The notes beneath the pieces are model-generated. The model ran no database searches and had not been told where the DNA came from. It worked only from the letters and a program-made list of their open reading frames with translations. Both the position numbers and the translations under genes were made by a program. From Rana temporaria (Eukaryota; Chordata; Amphibia; Anura; Ranidae), in assembly GCF_905171775.1 (NCBI RefSeq), contig NC_053492.1:182626778-182690777 (forward strand): 64,000 nt of DNA, written 5' to 3'. Positions 46,201 to 61,200 of the stretch are shown piece by piece. Position 1 is the first letter of the stretch, and the number at the start of each line of letters is the position of its first letter.

Positions 46201-49200
46201 ACGCAATGCATATTAACACACAACATAATGCACATTACTGCACATAATGCACATGTGTTAAAGCAAAGTTACGCCTGCAAAACAAAAATTTAAAGTCAGC
46301 AGCTACAAATACTGCAGCTACTGACTTTTAAAATAAGGACACTTACCTGTCCAGGGTGCTCGTGATGTCCTCAGCAGAAACCGTCCCGTCCCTCAGCTCC
46401 AGGTGGAGGCTCCGATATCTTCAGTAAGGGAATCAGGAAGTGAAGTCTTGCGGCTTCACAGCCTGTTCCTACTGCACATGTGCTAGTCATGCTTCATGTT
46501 CTTAATGGTCCCTGCTGTCTTCTGGGACTTGTTTGTCTCCCAGAAGACAGCGGGGGGGGCATTGAAGAGGGGCCAGACATGGCGTAGTTCGCTGTGGATG
46601 CTGAAGCGCTCTTTTGCCGAAAGTGGGAGAAAATACCTGAATTAGACAGGTATCTGCTCCCCCCTCCCCCTGAAAGGTGCCAAATGTGACCCTGGAGGGG
46701 GGGGGGGAACCGGATCAGCAGAAGTTCCATTTCTGGGTAGAACTCTGCTTTAAATGCACCTAAACTGAGGTGTGAATGGGCCCCAAATAGTTGTTCAGCA
46801 TGACATTTTCAGACAACAAGAGCAGCAATGGTAGCATTCGTACTACTCAAGTACAGGTTTCCTTTAATAAAATGTGCTAAAATGCAAATTTTTGACACAA
46901 ACTGTTATTTTTAATTTTCCATTCTGTTCCAATCATATGTAAAATACTCACATTAACTCATCCTTGTCGCTAGGATAAAAAGTTTGATAGTGAAGCACTG
47001 TGTCAAACAAGGGTGCTCAACCTGTGGCCCTCAGAGTCCTTTGATGTGGCCCTCGACCCCAAACCAGGGAAGCGCATGTTCTGGGATGGTGGGTCAGCAA
47101 GCCCAGACCGTGATCAACGGTGTTATTGACCTGTCATCCCAGTGCATCAAAGTACATGGAACCAGTGCTGGCAGTGGAGGAAGCAGGCGGCTACGGAGGG
47201 AGCAGGGGCCACTTAAGTTTAGGCTTCCTCTGTAGTGCCAGCTCCTGTCTCAGGCAGAGTGACACTAAGTGCACTTCACCCAGGTACTTTCTAGCAGTCT
47301 GGAGAGTGATGCCAGCATAAGCAGGAAGAGGAAAAAGTCTGTGTATTAAATCTCACATACACTGCACTTTTGCAATGGCCATATTAGCACTTATAAAAAA
47401 TGGTTATTAGGATGCTTTCACACTAATCCACAGGTACAGTGTGGCTTTCTTGCAGGTTGTTTGCACTGAGCCATAAACTTAATAGACTGCAGGTTTGGCG
47501 CACTTACTGAAAGCAGCTAATCCGCAGGAAAGCCGAAGGTGAACTCTGCTGTACCCATGGTGTGGGTAAACCACAGCACATCAGTGTGAAAGCAGCCTTA
47601 TAGGGGGCTCAGGACAGTAAGAGCTTGTTTACATTTGTGGTTTGGGGTGTGGTAAAACCCCATAGTTCATTGTGGGCCGAGACCAGTTACCAAATCACTT
47701 AAGAGGCCCTTGCTCTTCAATAGTTTGAGCACCCCTGGTATAAAAGAAGAAGTTGGAGACTTATTTGTAAAATTATTTACTCTGAGGTAGAGTTACGAAC
47801 ACCGCTGCTATCTGACACTTCCTGGTTTGTCAGCATGTCTCCTGCAGAGCTTTGTGGTTTTTCCCACCAATGACTACATCACTACAGAACACAGAAGCGG
47901 ATGTAGTAGCTGGCAGGTGAAACCACAGAGCTGGCTAACAGAAATAAATATAGGTATTTAACAGTAAAAAGATTGGAGTTGCCGCCCACTAGACAGATAA
48001 TTTTTGTTTTGCAGTAATCCTAGGTCTCGATCGATGCTGTTTAGTTTCAAATTCCTAGTCTCACTCATGCCAGAATGTACTGGCAATGCTTTACTTCTGG
48101 CATTGTGTGGATGAGAGCTGTGGCTCTTATACGGCGTAAAGTGCTGGGCAAACTGTATAAATCCTGTATAATAATAATGATTATACAGTAAAGGGAACCT
48201 GTCCTTCACCAGTCCTTTCCTATCCCCTTCTCTAGTCATGAAACACTATGCATTATTTTCAGAGGATACAAGGCTTTCTATGAATACACATAAATAAAAT
48301 ACTGTATTTCAAATTGTATGTGACAGAGATGAAAAATAAATCACAAACACTTTCTAATTCTTATTTAAAATAATTTTAATTTGTTAATATGTGGGTGATC
48401 ACAGACCAATCATCATCCTGCAGACTCCTTGTAATCTTGAATGAGAACCACAGGACTACAGGATCCAAAAACAATATATTACAGTCATCTGTAAAATGTA
48501 AATCTGCATCCTGGGTTGGGCTGACTTAGTTGTTCCTTTATTAATAATGGGTCTTCATTATAAAAAAAAAAGATATTGTCTTTCATCATGTCATTCGGCT
48601 AACTCCAAATTATTTCTATCAGTCTTTTCATTACATAATCATAACGAATACAAATTCAAATGTTTGAGAGTTTTGTACTTTTTTTTTTTGGCAGCAGCAA
48701 AATGCTTGTAAAAGCTGAGGTAAGGTGATGAAGTCTGCTGTGAGTGGTGAATGTGAGCGTCTCAAATTCGTTCATATCCTGGGCTTCGCCTTCTTCTTGA
48801 GAGCAGGACCACGAGAAGGATAATGAGTATCAGCCCCACCACCGCCAAGGCCACACCCACTGGAACTAACAATTTGTTTCTGTCTGCAGAACAGACTTTT
48901 TCTGCAATAAAGCCACAGTAGAAATTTGCAGATGAATTGTAATACCCTGAACAAATCTATAAAAAAGATTTTATTTCTTTGTCTGATACTTGCTAGCTTA
49001 AAGAGAATTGTTTTATTTATGCCCTTTGCAGGTTTACTTAATGGGGAGGGCAAGAACAATGTAAAATAATGCATTTGGGTGGCAAAAATATGAATGCAAT
49101 CTACTCACTAGGGGGAGAACCTCTGGGGGAGTCTAAGATGGAAAAGGGACCTGGTGGTCCTAGTAGATGATAGGCTCAGCAATGGCATGTAATGCCAAGC

Positions 49201-52200
49201 TGCTGCTAACAAAGCAAACAGAATATTGGCATGCATCAAAAGGGGATTAACTCCAGAGATAAAACAATAATTCTCCCACTCTACAAGACTCTGGTCCAGC
49301 CGCACCTGGAGTATGCTGTCCAGTTCTGGGCACCAGTCCTCAGGAAGGATGTACTGGAAATGGAGAGAGTACAAAGAAGGGCAACACAGCTAATAAAGGG
49401 TCTGGAGGATATTAGTTATAAAGAAAAGTTGTGAGCACTGAACTTGTTCTCTCTGGAGAAGAGATGCTTGAGAGGGGATATGATTTCAATTTATAAATAC
49501 CGTACTGTTGACCCCACAATGGGGATAAAACTTTTTCGCGGAAAGGAGTTTAAAAAGACACATGGCCACTCATTAAAATTAGAAGAAAATAAATTTAACC
49601 TTAAACTACGTAGAGGGTTTTTTACTGAAATAGTGGCAAGGATGTGGAATTCCCTTCCACAGGTGGTGGTCTCAGCGGGGGGCATCGATAGTTTCAAAAA
49701 ACTATTAGATAAGCACCTGAACGACCGCAACATACAGGGATATACAATGTAATACTGACATATAATCACACACATAGGTTGGACTTGCTGTCTTTTTTCA
49801 ACCTCACCTACTATGTAACTTTGGCTCCTTTTTCATGGATGGCTTCTGAACAGATCCCCTGCTAAATTGGAGAGACACAAAGCTATGTCTATTCAGTTTT
49901 TTCTCCTCCTTAAACCCAGAACTTAAAGTGGAAGTAAACTCCCATGCATGATATTTATCTATAGGTAAGCCTATAATAAGGCTTATCTATAGGTACAGCA
50001 AATATCTCATAAACATGCACCATTTAGGAGATATTTACTTTAGATGCAGCCGGTGACATCACCGATGCACAGACTGTGAAAGAATGGCATACCCCTCCCA
50101 TTCTTTCACAGTCCACTTGCGCAGGAGTGACGTCATTGCGACTCCAGCCACTCCCACAGCTGAAGTCCGTGAACCCGGAAGGAAGACCTCTGCTGGAGGG
50201 CTTCATTCTAAGGTAAGTTTCACTTAAAGTGGTAGTATGCGATGCATACTAGCACATTATAACATTGCCTTGCAGGTTAAAAAAAAAAAAAGACATCGGT
50301 TTACTACTGCTTTAATGAAAAACTTGACGAAGAAATTCCGCTTTTGACACAATCGTACGATAATCTGATCGTTACTACACAGCTTTCGTCTGAAATTTTC
50401 CGTAGGGACAAACACAAAAATGTTCTCATACAATACCAGATCGTACGATTTTCCTATACAATACAAATACATTACATCACCAAATTGTTTTTCTGACATA
50501 TGAGAATTTTCGTACTTTAGTAACCTATTCGCATCCGTTAAGGAGACTTAGGTCTCACATTTGGTCTGGAAAAGGACAAAAGCCCTTTCCATTTTTTTTA
50601 CCTAGATAATTGAATGTAAATGAATGCACGGTCGTTTACATCCTCCAGTCCGCAGATTGACATTGAGATTCTATTTAGATCAGCCTGAAAAAATGAAAGG
50701 TGAATCTGAATGGGATGGTTGTGTGAATGGGGCCTTAAGCCTGGTACACAATATGAGTTTTTTTTCCCATTCAACCCAGCGGGTAGATGAAAAAAAGAGA
50801 ATGCTGAAAGACCAGCTGCGACGAACTCCCGATCTGCGCCCTCAGCTTTCCACCATTGGCTGGGAGCGCTGATTGGGAGTCAGTCGGCTGCTGGTTTTCC
50901 ATTATGCTCGTTTGACAGAAGCTGGCCAGACGACTGGCAATTTTGTTTTTTAACTGCCCGATGTCTCCCAACATTCGGCCCATGTGTACGACGAGGCTTT
51001 ATTTAGGATTCATGCCCTCTCATTAATTAGCCTAGGTTACCTTTTCTGAGCCAAGGTAAGTGGGTGAGGATTAAGACCACTAAAATATTTGTTTTTTATT
51101 AGTATTGCCATCTCTGTCTCATCAGGGAGATTTCCCTTCACTTGCTGTCCTGTAGACTTAATAGATTATAATTAAAATGTGAAGAAAATACCCTCTTACC
51201 CTCAATTGTCAGAGGTGACCCAATTTTAAGATTTCCCCTCTATTCCTGTTCTGGTGGCAACTCAAAATTTTGAATTTCATTCATAGTGTCGTTGATAATC
51301 AGGACAATTAAAGTTCCCTAAAGGGGACATGGAAATTATATATAATAGAAGGCAAATTTTCTGATGGGCACACTAGTTCTGGTGACCTGGGGGTCCCAAA
51401 AGAATTCCGCTAATTTGCAGGAATTTCCTCTCACTTAGGCCATGGGACAGGGAGTCAAGGTAAATTTCCCCAACAGGAAACAGATGGCAAAAAAAAAGAA
51501 AAAAAAAACGGACAGGGGTTATAACCGTTGCAACTTTCATACGTTAGAAGACATCTGCCATATCAATGACAGTTATTCGATTCCTATTCTGAGAAGTTAA
51601 TTTTAATCTATAAATGTTTAAATACTTCTATAGAATCCTTATTGAGGCGTCTGACAGCCAGGGCTGGACTGGGACAGAAATTTGGCCCTGGACTTTATCC
51701 AGACTGGCCCACTTTGACAGGTCTCTCCCATGGCGGCCGGACAACTCCCGCACCCCCCTGACCACCCAAGCCCCCTCTCCCCCTTCACTAGCCACTAGCC
51801 GTTCTATTTATTAGAGTAGAATGGCTGGTACTGGTACTCTTATAGGCAGTACCAGTGGGGAAGTTAGACATTATTTCACCCAGGGCAAAGAATCAGTTCG
51901 GTGCCCCCCTTATGGGACAAGATTAAGCAGAAGTGAGAAACTCCCAGGCCATAGCTGTTGAGTCAGCTGTCTGTCCCCTCCCCCCCCCATGCTCCTCTGT
52001 CGTCCCCCCTGCTCCTCCCCCTGCTTCTTTGTTCCCCCCAGGCGAGTGCTGTGGGGAGGGAGAGACAGAGGAGCGGAGGGGGGAGGCGGTCCGCTGTCAC
52101 TGAAGCCGGCCCACTGAGCCATCGGCCCACCGGGAAACTCCCTGTAGTCCCAATGGCCAGTCCATCCCTGCTGACAGCATCAACAAGAATAAATCGGAAA

Positions 52201-55200
52201 TTACTTCCTTGGAGCATTAAGAATGCAAAGGTCCACAACAATTTTTAGAGCCACAATATGATATAATAAGCCACAGTGTGACCGATTAATACAAGTTATA
52301 AAAAAATCCAGATGTTTAAATTTGCAACCAGTCAGAAACATACTTCTATTTTGATATTGCATTAAAAAGCTGACTTCTGGCATGATCCAGAGTTTCTAAG
52401 AGAACCCCAAATCATTTGTATAACCAGGGCTCATAAATTCCAAGTCCTGAGCTACTAGCCAGGCCTCAAGAGTTACTTGCCACCAGTTGCCCCACCTAAT
52501 TCATACACTGCCCTGCGCCTAATTGCACCCGAAAACACGCCCTCGTAGATTATCTCATGGAATGACAATGTTTTATGCAGAATCAAGTTACAAAATTAAA
52601 TAATACCAACAACAACTTTAACAAAATGGGACAGGGCACTGGGGGCAGACCAGAGGGACAGGGCACTGGGGGCAGACCAGAGGGACAGGGCACTGGGGGC
52701 AGACCAGAGGGACAGGGCACTAGAACTGGGTCTCTTCCCCATTCTCTTGCTGTCTCCTCTGCAACTCCCATCCATCCTCTCTCTCTCTCTCTCCCATTCA
52801 TCTCATCATCAGGAGCCTGTGTGTGGCTCCACGCTTGCATGTCCCCACTTCCCCCTTTTATTCAGGCTGGCAGAGAGGAGAGGAGCTGCAGCACAGCGGG
52901 AGGGAGTACAATCCAGCGCTGAGATCCACACAACTGCACAGCCATTGACACCATAGCACAGCACACATTGAGACCAGTCTGTTCACAGTGCTCAGGCTAA
53001 ACTGTTGGACACTTACATAGAGCACAAGGAAAAGAAAACTGCACAAACTAGAAGGCTGCCGCTCTCATGTCAGGGCAACTTTCAGTGAGCGCTGCACCGG
53101 AGTGGTAATTTTTGCAATCCTCCACCTCACTCATTACTTTCTGCTCTCCAGCTACATTGGTCGGGGCCCGGGGGAGGGGGGCAGGCTCAGAGAGGTCATA
53201 CTGTTAGGTCCCATGGCTTAATGAAAATTGTAAGGAGAGCACCTGTGTACTGCTCTGCCTGTGCGTGGCTCACCAGACTACTTTTCCCGAGCATGCACCT
53301 TTCCTCTTCGGCCGCCAATCTCATCGGGACTCTAAGTGTAGGCACAGATTGGAGGGAGATTGGTCATGTAGCCCTGTCATCACTCGCCCCCAGCTTAAAT
53401 CCACTCGCCAAATGCTAGTAGGCGAGTGGAAATTTTGAGGGCTGGTATAATAATAAAGTAATTTTAAAATAATTTTACTCCCCTCCCCTTGCACACAAGC
53501 CTCGATCCTCAATGTTCGCATCGTGCTTCTTAGCCACCACACCTTACCTACTAAAACTACTCTTCAGCAGTATTTCTAATATCCTCAACCTTCTCCGTTC
53601 TGAAAAGAGTACACATTCACTAGTTTTGAATCATTTCAGAATAATCACTTAAGATTAAAGCACTGACAAATGTAAACAAATTATGAAAAGCATATCAAAT
53701 GTAATAATGTGACATGAGGAAATCTTTGCTGGGTGGTCTAAATGTTTGGGTATTGGCTGCACCAACAAGCAACATTAGAATCAGCCCCTGAGTGACATTT
53801 GGCTGATGTTTGAACTTGGGAGAAATGTACATCGGAGCAGATTGGATTCCTGTGCCCATACAGGTATTGCAAAGCACAGTCCAGTAGGTGTGTCTGTTGA
53901 TCATCTTTTACTATTATATTATGATTTCCTATATTATGATTTCCTCTTTGTAAAATAGAAGCCACTGACACCACCTCTTTGTTGTGTTTATGGCATGCTT
54001 TCGTCTTTGTACAAATACATGCATGGAAGCAACCATTGTGTGAAAAACTAAATATAAATATCCAATTTTCACACTTGTGTTCTTGCGGTGTGACAGCAGA
54101 AAAGAGGCCAACTGGTCCATTGCGTCTGCCTTTTTTGACACATACACTATATTGTCAAAAGTATTGGGACGCCCTCCCTTATAAAAAATGTAATGGCATC
54201 CCAGTCTTAGTCCGCAGGGTTCAATATTGAGTTGGCCCACCCTTTGCAGCTATAACAGCTTCAACTCTTCTGGGAAGGCTGTCCACAAGGTTTAGGACTA
54301 TTTTTCCAGAAGCGCATTTGTGAGGTCAGGCACTGATGTTGGACGAGAAGCCCTGACTCGCAGTCTCCACTCTAACACAATACTTTTGACAATATAGTGT
54401 ATTATACAGTATATACATGCTGTATACATATTTGTTTTGTTTGTTTTTTTACGTTTTTGTTTAAGCATAGATTTATGTTTGTCCCAGGTATATTTGATTC
54501 CACTTACTGTTCACTCTCCAAAACTTATGGAGATGGGGCTGCAGCCCAATCTCTCGAAAGTTTGACCCCCCTCCTCTTACCCAGCCACCGGGCCAATTAT
54601 AAAGTGCAGAGTCATCGTATAGGCCAATTTCACTTATTAACTCGGATGTAAAAATTCGGGCTAAGGTGCTTGCCCAACGATTAAATACAGTAATTACTAC
54701 TATTATAGGGGCGGACCAAACTGGATTTATGCCTGGACGATCGACATCTATTTATTTACGCAGACTCTTTACCAATATACAAGCGGTTCATGACACGACT
54801 GGCTCCCGAGCTGTATTGGCTTTGGACGCTCACAAGGCCTTCGACTCAGTCGAATGGCCCTATCTTTTTGAAGTCCTAGCTAAATTCGGATTTGGCACTA
54901 CTTTTAAAAAATGGGTACAACTCCTATACTCCAAACCCATAGCTAGACTACGGGTCAACGCATCCATATCGGATGCCTTTCCCATAAAGAGAGGCACCAG
55001 ACAGGGGTGTCCGCTGTCGCCCCTCAGGTTTGCGTTAGCGATAGAGCCCATGGCATCACTGATAAGGTCCAGTGGGGAGGTTAAGGGACTGACGATTGGG
55101 GGTCTGGAGGAAAAAGTGTCATTATACGCGGACGATATGCTGATATATCTGGAGGACCCCCAGTTGTCACTCCCAGCCCTGCTGGAAATTATCCGACGGT

Positions 55201-58200
55201 TTGGCCACGTTTCAGGGTTCCGGGTAAATTGGGACAAGTCTCTTTTGTTTCAGATTGACCAGGAGACACCCATAACACTACCCCCCGCGTGCCCACTGCA
55301 AATAGTTTACACTTTTCGTTATCTCGGTGTCCTGATAAAACTCCCTGTCTCCTCCTATGCCAAGATCAATTTAGACCCCCTTATCAGTAGATTAAAAATT
55401 ACCTTGAAAACATGGAACAATCTCCCTCTCACACTGTTAGGAAGAATAAATATTTTCAAAATGATCCATCTCCCGCGATTCATAAATGTCCTGAGCAATT
55501 CACCAATATATGTAACCAAAGCAAAATTTAAAGAGATAGACTCCATAAACACCAATTTTGTGTGTAGGGGCGGTGTGGTGAGAATCGCTAAGCAAACTTT
55601 ACAGCTGCCTACTTTGGACGGGGGCCTGGCACTCCCCTGTCTCCAGACGTACTATATTGCCTCGCAACTGGCGCATGCCCATTGGTGGTTTTATCCTGAG
55701 GCCAACAATGCAGCTGCTGCACTAGAGGCGGCCACCCTCACCTCATATGAATCTCTCCAGAACCTAATACACCATCTATCAATTAGGGGGAGGGAAGGGG
55801 CTACTGTTCTGGCCATGACCCTGCGGATCTTTAGAGTTTCTAAACTGTTGCCACCCAGTACTCCAGCTATATATTCTCCCAATGCCCCGCTATGGGGAAA
55901 CCCAAGCCTATCAGAATTTCATCAGAGAACTGATGGGGGATACTGGTTTAACAAAGGGGTAAAAACAGTATCACTCTTGTTTACAGACACTGCGTTCCGT
56001 TCCTTTGCGGAATTCCAGAGAGACTTTGGACTCCCACACACGGCCTACTTCCAATATCTACAGATACGACATACCGCTGTTGCTCAATTCGGACTACGAA
56101 TAATAGAGATGCAAACTTCCCCACTGGAAAACTTACTGACTGACCCCTCCCACACCAAAATAGTTTCGTCTTACTATAAGACTCTACTACACTCCACGAC
56201 CACTAGGCTTACCACCATTGAACAAAGATGGCGCGCAGACATACCTGAGTTGACGGAGGAGATCTGGGGGGAGATTCTTCCCCTGCAGGTGACCTCCGTA
56301 ATTTCCTCAAGGGACAAGGTGATCCAGACCAAACTATTGTATAGATCCTATTTTACACCATATTTGTTATATAGGTTATAGAGATTATCCACTCCTTTAT
56401 GCACTTGATGTGGAATGGCCGATGGTACATTCTTCCATCTGATGTGGGAATGTGCTCCGATAAGGAAGTTCTGGTCGGATGTTACTGCTTTGATCAGCTC
56501 TGTAGCTGAGATTCCTAATATTTGCAATCCTCTTAGATGTTTACTGGGATACATTGATAATGAAGATTTATCCAAAAATGTACAATCCTTCATACGCATA
56601 GTGCTATTTTATGCTAAAAAAACGATTACCATGCACTGGAAATCTCAGTCCACACCAAATATAAAGCTTTGGCTTACCATTGTCAACCAAGCGATACCAC
56701 TATATAAGTTAACATACGAAGCTAGAGGATGCCCAAAAAAGTTCTCCAAAATATGGACCTCCTGGGTTAACTCAGAGAGTACCATACCACCTGCCCCCTA
56801 GGGTACAGCTCTTAATATGGATACTATAGTTCCAGAACTGCCAGTGCCTAGGCCCTGACTAGGGTAGATTGTGCTATGTGATGATATTTTCTGTATGCTG
56901 TTTCACAATGTTTACCTGTATGCCTGAGTATTGTATTGCACTTTGACTGAAGCGATGTTCGCTAGGATAATACACCTGTGTAATGTTTGTTTGTTATGTT
57001 TTTATAAACAAAGTTAACCTTTAAAAAAAATTAAATAAAGTGCAGAGTCTTCTAAGAAGTTTTGGACTAGGACCTGGATGACTTATTAATGTATAATGTT
57101 ACAAGCAGTTTAAACTGAACTTATGTTTTATACATGTCAGACAAGACAAGTTCCCTTTAATTGCAGCCCACACAGTGGCTTATACTGACCTTCCCCTAAT
57201 GACCAACCCTCACCCTACCTCCCAAGCTATGTACTTGCATGTGAAGCAAAGTGATATACCTAGTCCTTTTGGTAATGGGGAGCATAAGACCAACTGCTTC
57301 TTCCAATGTGACAGCACTGGTGCTTGGTGATTGGTGTCTCATTGCTGTCACATGGGGGTGGGGAGAGGGTCCTCAGCTCTGTGTAAAGCCCCATACACAC
57401 AGGCCGAATGTTGAGCGACATTGGTCAGTTCAATAGAAACCAGCCGACATTCACCCTGTGTGTACGGCAACCGGTCTGACAGAAGCCAGCTATTCGGTCA
57501 GCCTCTGTCGAAGGGGCACCACTAAAAGAGGTCTGCCGACCAGCTCCCAAACAGCGCTCTTAGCCAATGGCCAGAGTGTTCTGGTGGGGGAACTGTCCCT
57601 CTATCAAAACACAATAGAATAGCAGGAGAGACTGCTGTACTAACATTGGATCATTAATGCAGTAGCTCCAACCTGAGCTGTCAGTTTTTTTTCCCTTTAG
57701 CCCGCTGGGTTACTAAAGTTCCTAAAATTCTCATACGACAGAAAAAAAATTCTGAAGTGATATAATGTATCATATTGTATTTGTATTGTATTTTCGGATG
57801 AAAACTGTACTGATTAAATGGAAATTTAACAATCTGGTATCGCACAAGAAAACTTTTCGTGCTTGTTCCATCGGATATTATCGGATGAACTGCCATGATC
57901 GGCTCTTGAAAGCTGTGTACTAACCAGGGGTCAAGTCCTGGGGAAAAAAGTGTGGGAACTCCCACCCAAGATCCACTCCCCCACCCAAAAAAAAAAAAAA
58001 TGATAGGCTCATATGCATAATTACTAAACCACATGGTTTTTTTTTTTGATCAACTGTACCTTAGTAATCTTTTATGTTACTGGCTGCTTCCTGTATATGG
58101 ATTCATCGGGTAGTGTGCAGGTATTCCGTCACTTCCTCAATGCCGCAATGTCTCCTGGGAGCTTTTGTCATTGTTCCCAGGAGACATTGCAGAGGTCTGC

Positions 58201-61200
58201 CGTGAGTTATCACAGGATTTAGAAAGAACTTTAAGTTCATTCTAAATCCGGTGATAACTCGCAGCAGACCTCCGCAATGTCTCCTGGGAACAATGAAAAA
58301 AGCTCCCAGGAGACATTGCGGCATCGAGGAAGTGACGGAATACCCGCACACTACCCGATGAATCCATATACAGGAAGCGGCCAGTAACATAAAGAATTAC
58401 TAAGGTTCGCCTGCCCCTGACAATGACTCGAGCTGGGCATCGCCGCTTAGTGAAGGAATGGCTCGGGCGGCTCGGCTGCTCTCGGCTGCTCTAGTCCTGC
58501 AAAGGAAACTGCGTTCCTGCTGTGAAAAAAGTGCAGGGACTCCGTTCCCACACGTTCCCACAGGACTTGAGCCCTGGTACTAACGATCAAATTATCATAC
58601 TATTAATTCGAAAGAAGAATTTTCGTACGATTTCTGATCGTGTTTAGGGGCCATTAAGGGACAAGTCAATACTTTCTTTTCATCACTCCCGCAGGGAAAA
58701 GGAGAAGTAAAAGTGAGATAAGTATAAAGCTGCAGGCTGATTGGGCCCAATAAGCAAAAAAAAACAGTCCTGCCTTATTCATTGTGGTGCTCATCATAGG
58801 TCATCACACATGCCACTCAACTACTGCTGCAAACTCTCTCAGATGGACATTGTCTTCTGCTCATTACATAAAAATTGTATTCATTCCTATGTTCATCACC
58901 TCTCTGTAATGCAGTGTACACATGATCAGGCTTTTGCCTGGCCAAATCACATCGGAATTCCGACTGAATTTTATCCGAGAAAAATAGAACATGGAATTCA
59001 TTGGAATTTCTGATGAAAAAACTCTGATGGAGCTACACACGATCGGAATATCCGATGGAAAAAGTTCGTCTGACTTTTTCCATCAGAAATTCCGATCGTG
59101 TGTACGTGGCATAACAGTGAATAGGATTTCTTTGAAAATATATAGTACATACGTTAAAGATATCCAGCCAGTAGAGTTTGCAGTGGCAGCTGCGTGGCAG
59201 GAGGGTGGACAGCAGAGTACACAATTTGGGGGTGAGGTTCTTGGAAGAAGAACCAAAGAAGTTCTTTGAAGGCCACATAAAGAATAACTGTACAAAAGTA
59301 CAAGTAACAGTTATCGTTGAGACATGCACAAGTATACTGCAGGGAAATGACTGTAGAAAACAGACAGCTAGGATCACAAGATTTGGGCACATGATTTACC
59401 TCTAACATGAGGAAGTCATGAAGCAAAGGAAAATTATGGCTGTGCAAGGGTTTGTGAGCACATGGGAAAAAGAGGAAGAACAGGTATTTTGTAATGTGGT
59501 ATTGCAATACATCTGAAAGTAATACCAATAAGCATTATTTAGAAAATTACTAGAACTGGAAGCATGTGAATGAAAGAGGAAGAACGAATGTTGAAATGTC
59601 TTATTGAAATGTATCCATGTTTTTAAAATTCGCTAATATGCTGATTATATTATTATATTATATTTATGGCATATGTTTTCATATCAAAACTGCAGGCACA
59701 GCCATTGTTTGTCACGTCCACATGGATGATGTCTATACATTTTGAAAAAAAACCCCAAAAAAACAGACAATATACATTTCCTAAAATAAATACATTTTTC
59801 CAAGTAGGTATTTGAACTGATATAGAAGTTGTTTATATTAAAAATGTAGATCTTCAGTGGGATTACAGTTATTTATCTATTTCATTTATAGCTGTTTAAT
59901 TCAGAGGAAAATTAGGTTCTAAAAATTTAAATAACAAATCTACATTACCATTCACTGTCAAAATAAACTGTGCAGCTTTAGTTCTTACCTTTGCCAAAGA
60001 CGCCATCAGTAAGGTTAAAAGCCTGTAGTTTCACATCCGCCATTGAGAGACTTAAATTACTGGCCAGCTTTACTGTTGGTGTGGTCTTACATTTTGTCGC
60101 ATAACCAACGTCTGTACTTAACAGCTTTAGATTTCTAGCTGTACCAATCCAGTGTTCTAGGAGCAAAGAAGACATTCTGATAACCTTAGATGGCAGATGA
60201 TGAAGATGCAAAGCATAGAAGTAGTTTAGCTTGAGGGTTAACAACAGAGCACAAGGACTTTAGGAAGAAATAGTGTGTATGATGAATGAGAAAACCTCAG
60301 GTGTGCTACAATGTACTGTAGATGGAAGTGTACCCAGAAATATTGTCTCCTAGCTGATTAAATACATTCCTTCAACGTGAGCCTGTGCCCTGTCCATGCT
60401 TTGTAAAGGCAAGCAGGAACAGTATTTTAAAATGAGGACCACTGGTAAGTATTATGTTTCGCGTTATGGAATAGCATAGGGCAGGGGTGCCCAAACTTTT
60501 GAAGAGCAAGGGCCACTTAAGTGACTTGGTAACCAGTCGCGGGCCACAGTGAGTGGAGTGGGTGGATGGCAGCTCACTCCATTCGGCTCTATAGAGCCCA
60601 CTCTACTCTCACCACACCAAACTCACAGGTAATAGAAGTCTATGGCTCAGTGCAGGTAACCAGCAGGTGCACTTCTCTGCACCCGCGGATCAGTTTGAAA
60701 GCAGCCTGGTAACCACTGCAGAACAGATCTGCCCATATATACACTGTGATTTTTATAATAAACTTACCTTTAATAACAGTGGGCCAGATTCTCGTAGTTT
60801 TGCCGCGGGCGTAGCGTAAGCCATTTACACTACGCCGCCGCAACTTACTGGAGCAAGTGCCGTATTCCTCAAGCACTTGCTCCGTAGTTTGCGGCGGCGT
60901 AGTGTAAAAGGCCCGGCGTATTCCCCGCGTAATTCAAAGGGGGCGGCTTGTATTTAAATTAAGCGCGCCCCCGTGCCGATCGAACTGCGCATGCGCCGGG
61001 CTTAAAATAGCCCAGTGCGCATGCTCCAGTTCTCGACGGAAAACGTCAATGACGCCGACGTGTGCTTCATTGGCGTAAAGTCGTATTTAAGAACGACTTA
61101 GGAAAATGACGTACCCGACGGGAAAAGACGACGCGGACCCGACGCCATACTTAACATGGCATACGGCGGACTGGCGTAAGGTTACCTCTCATATAGCAGG

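Noticed and set aside
40109..48700. Terminal exon A as a complete independent LAMP gene
   Set aside because: No luminal exons or start were found between 40.3 and 48.7 kb, and its phase fits the shared donor. A relic of tandem duplication remains possible.
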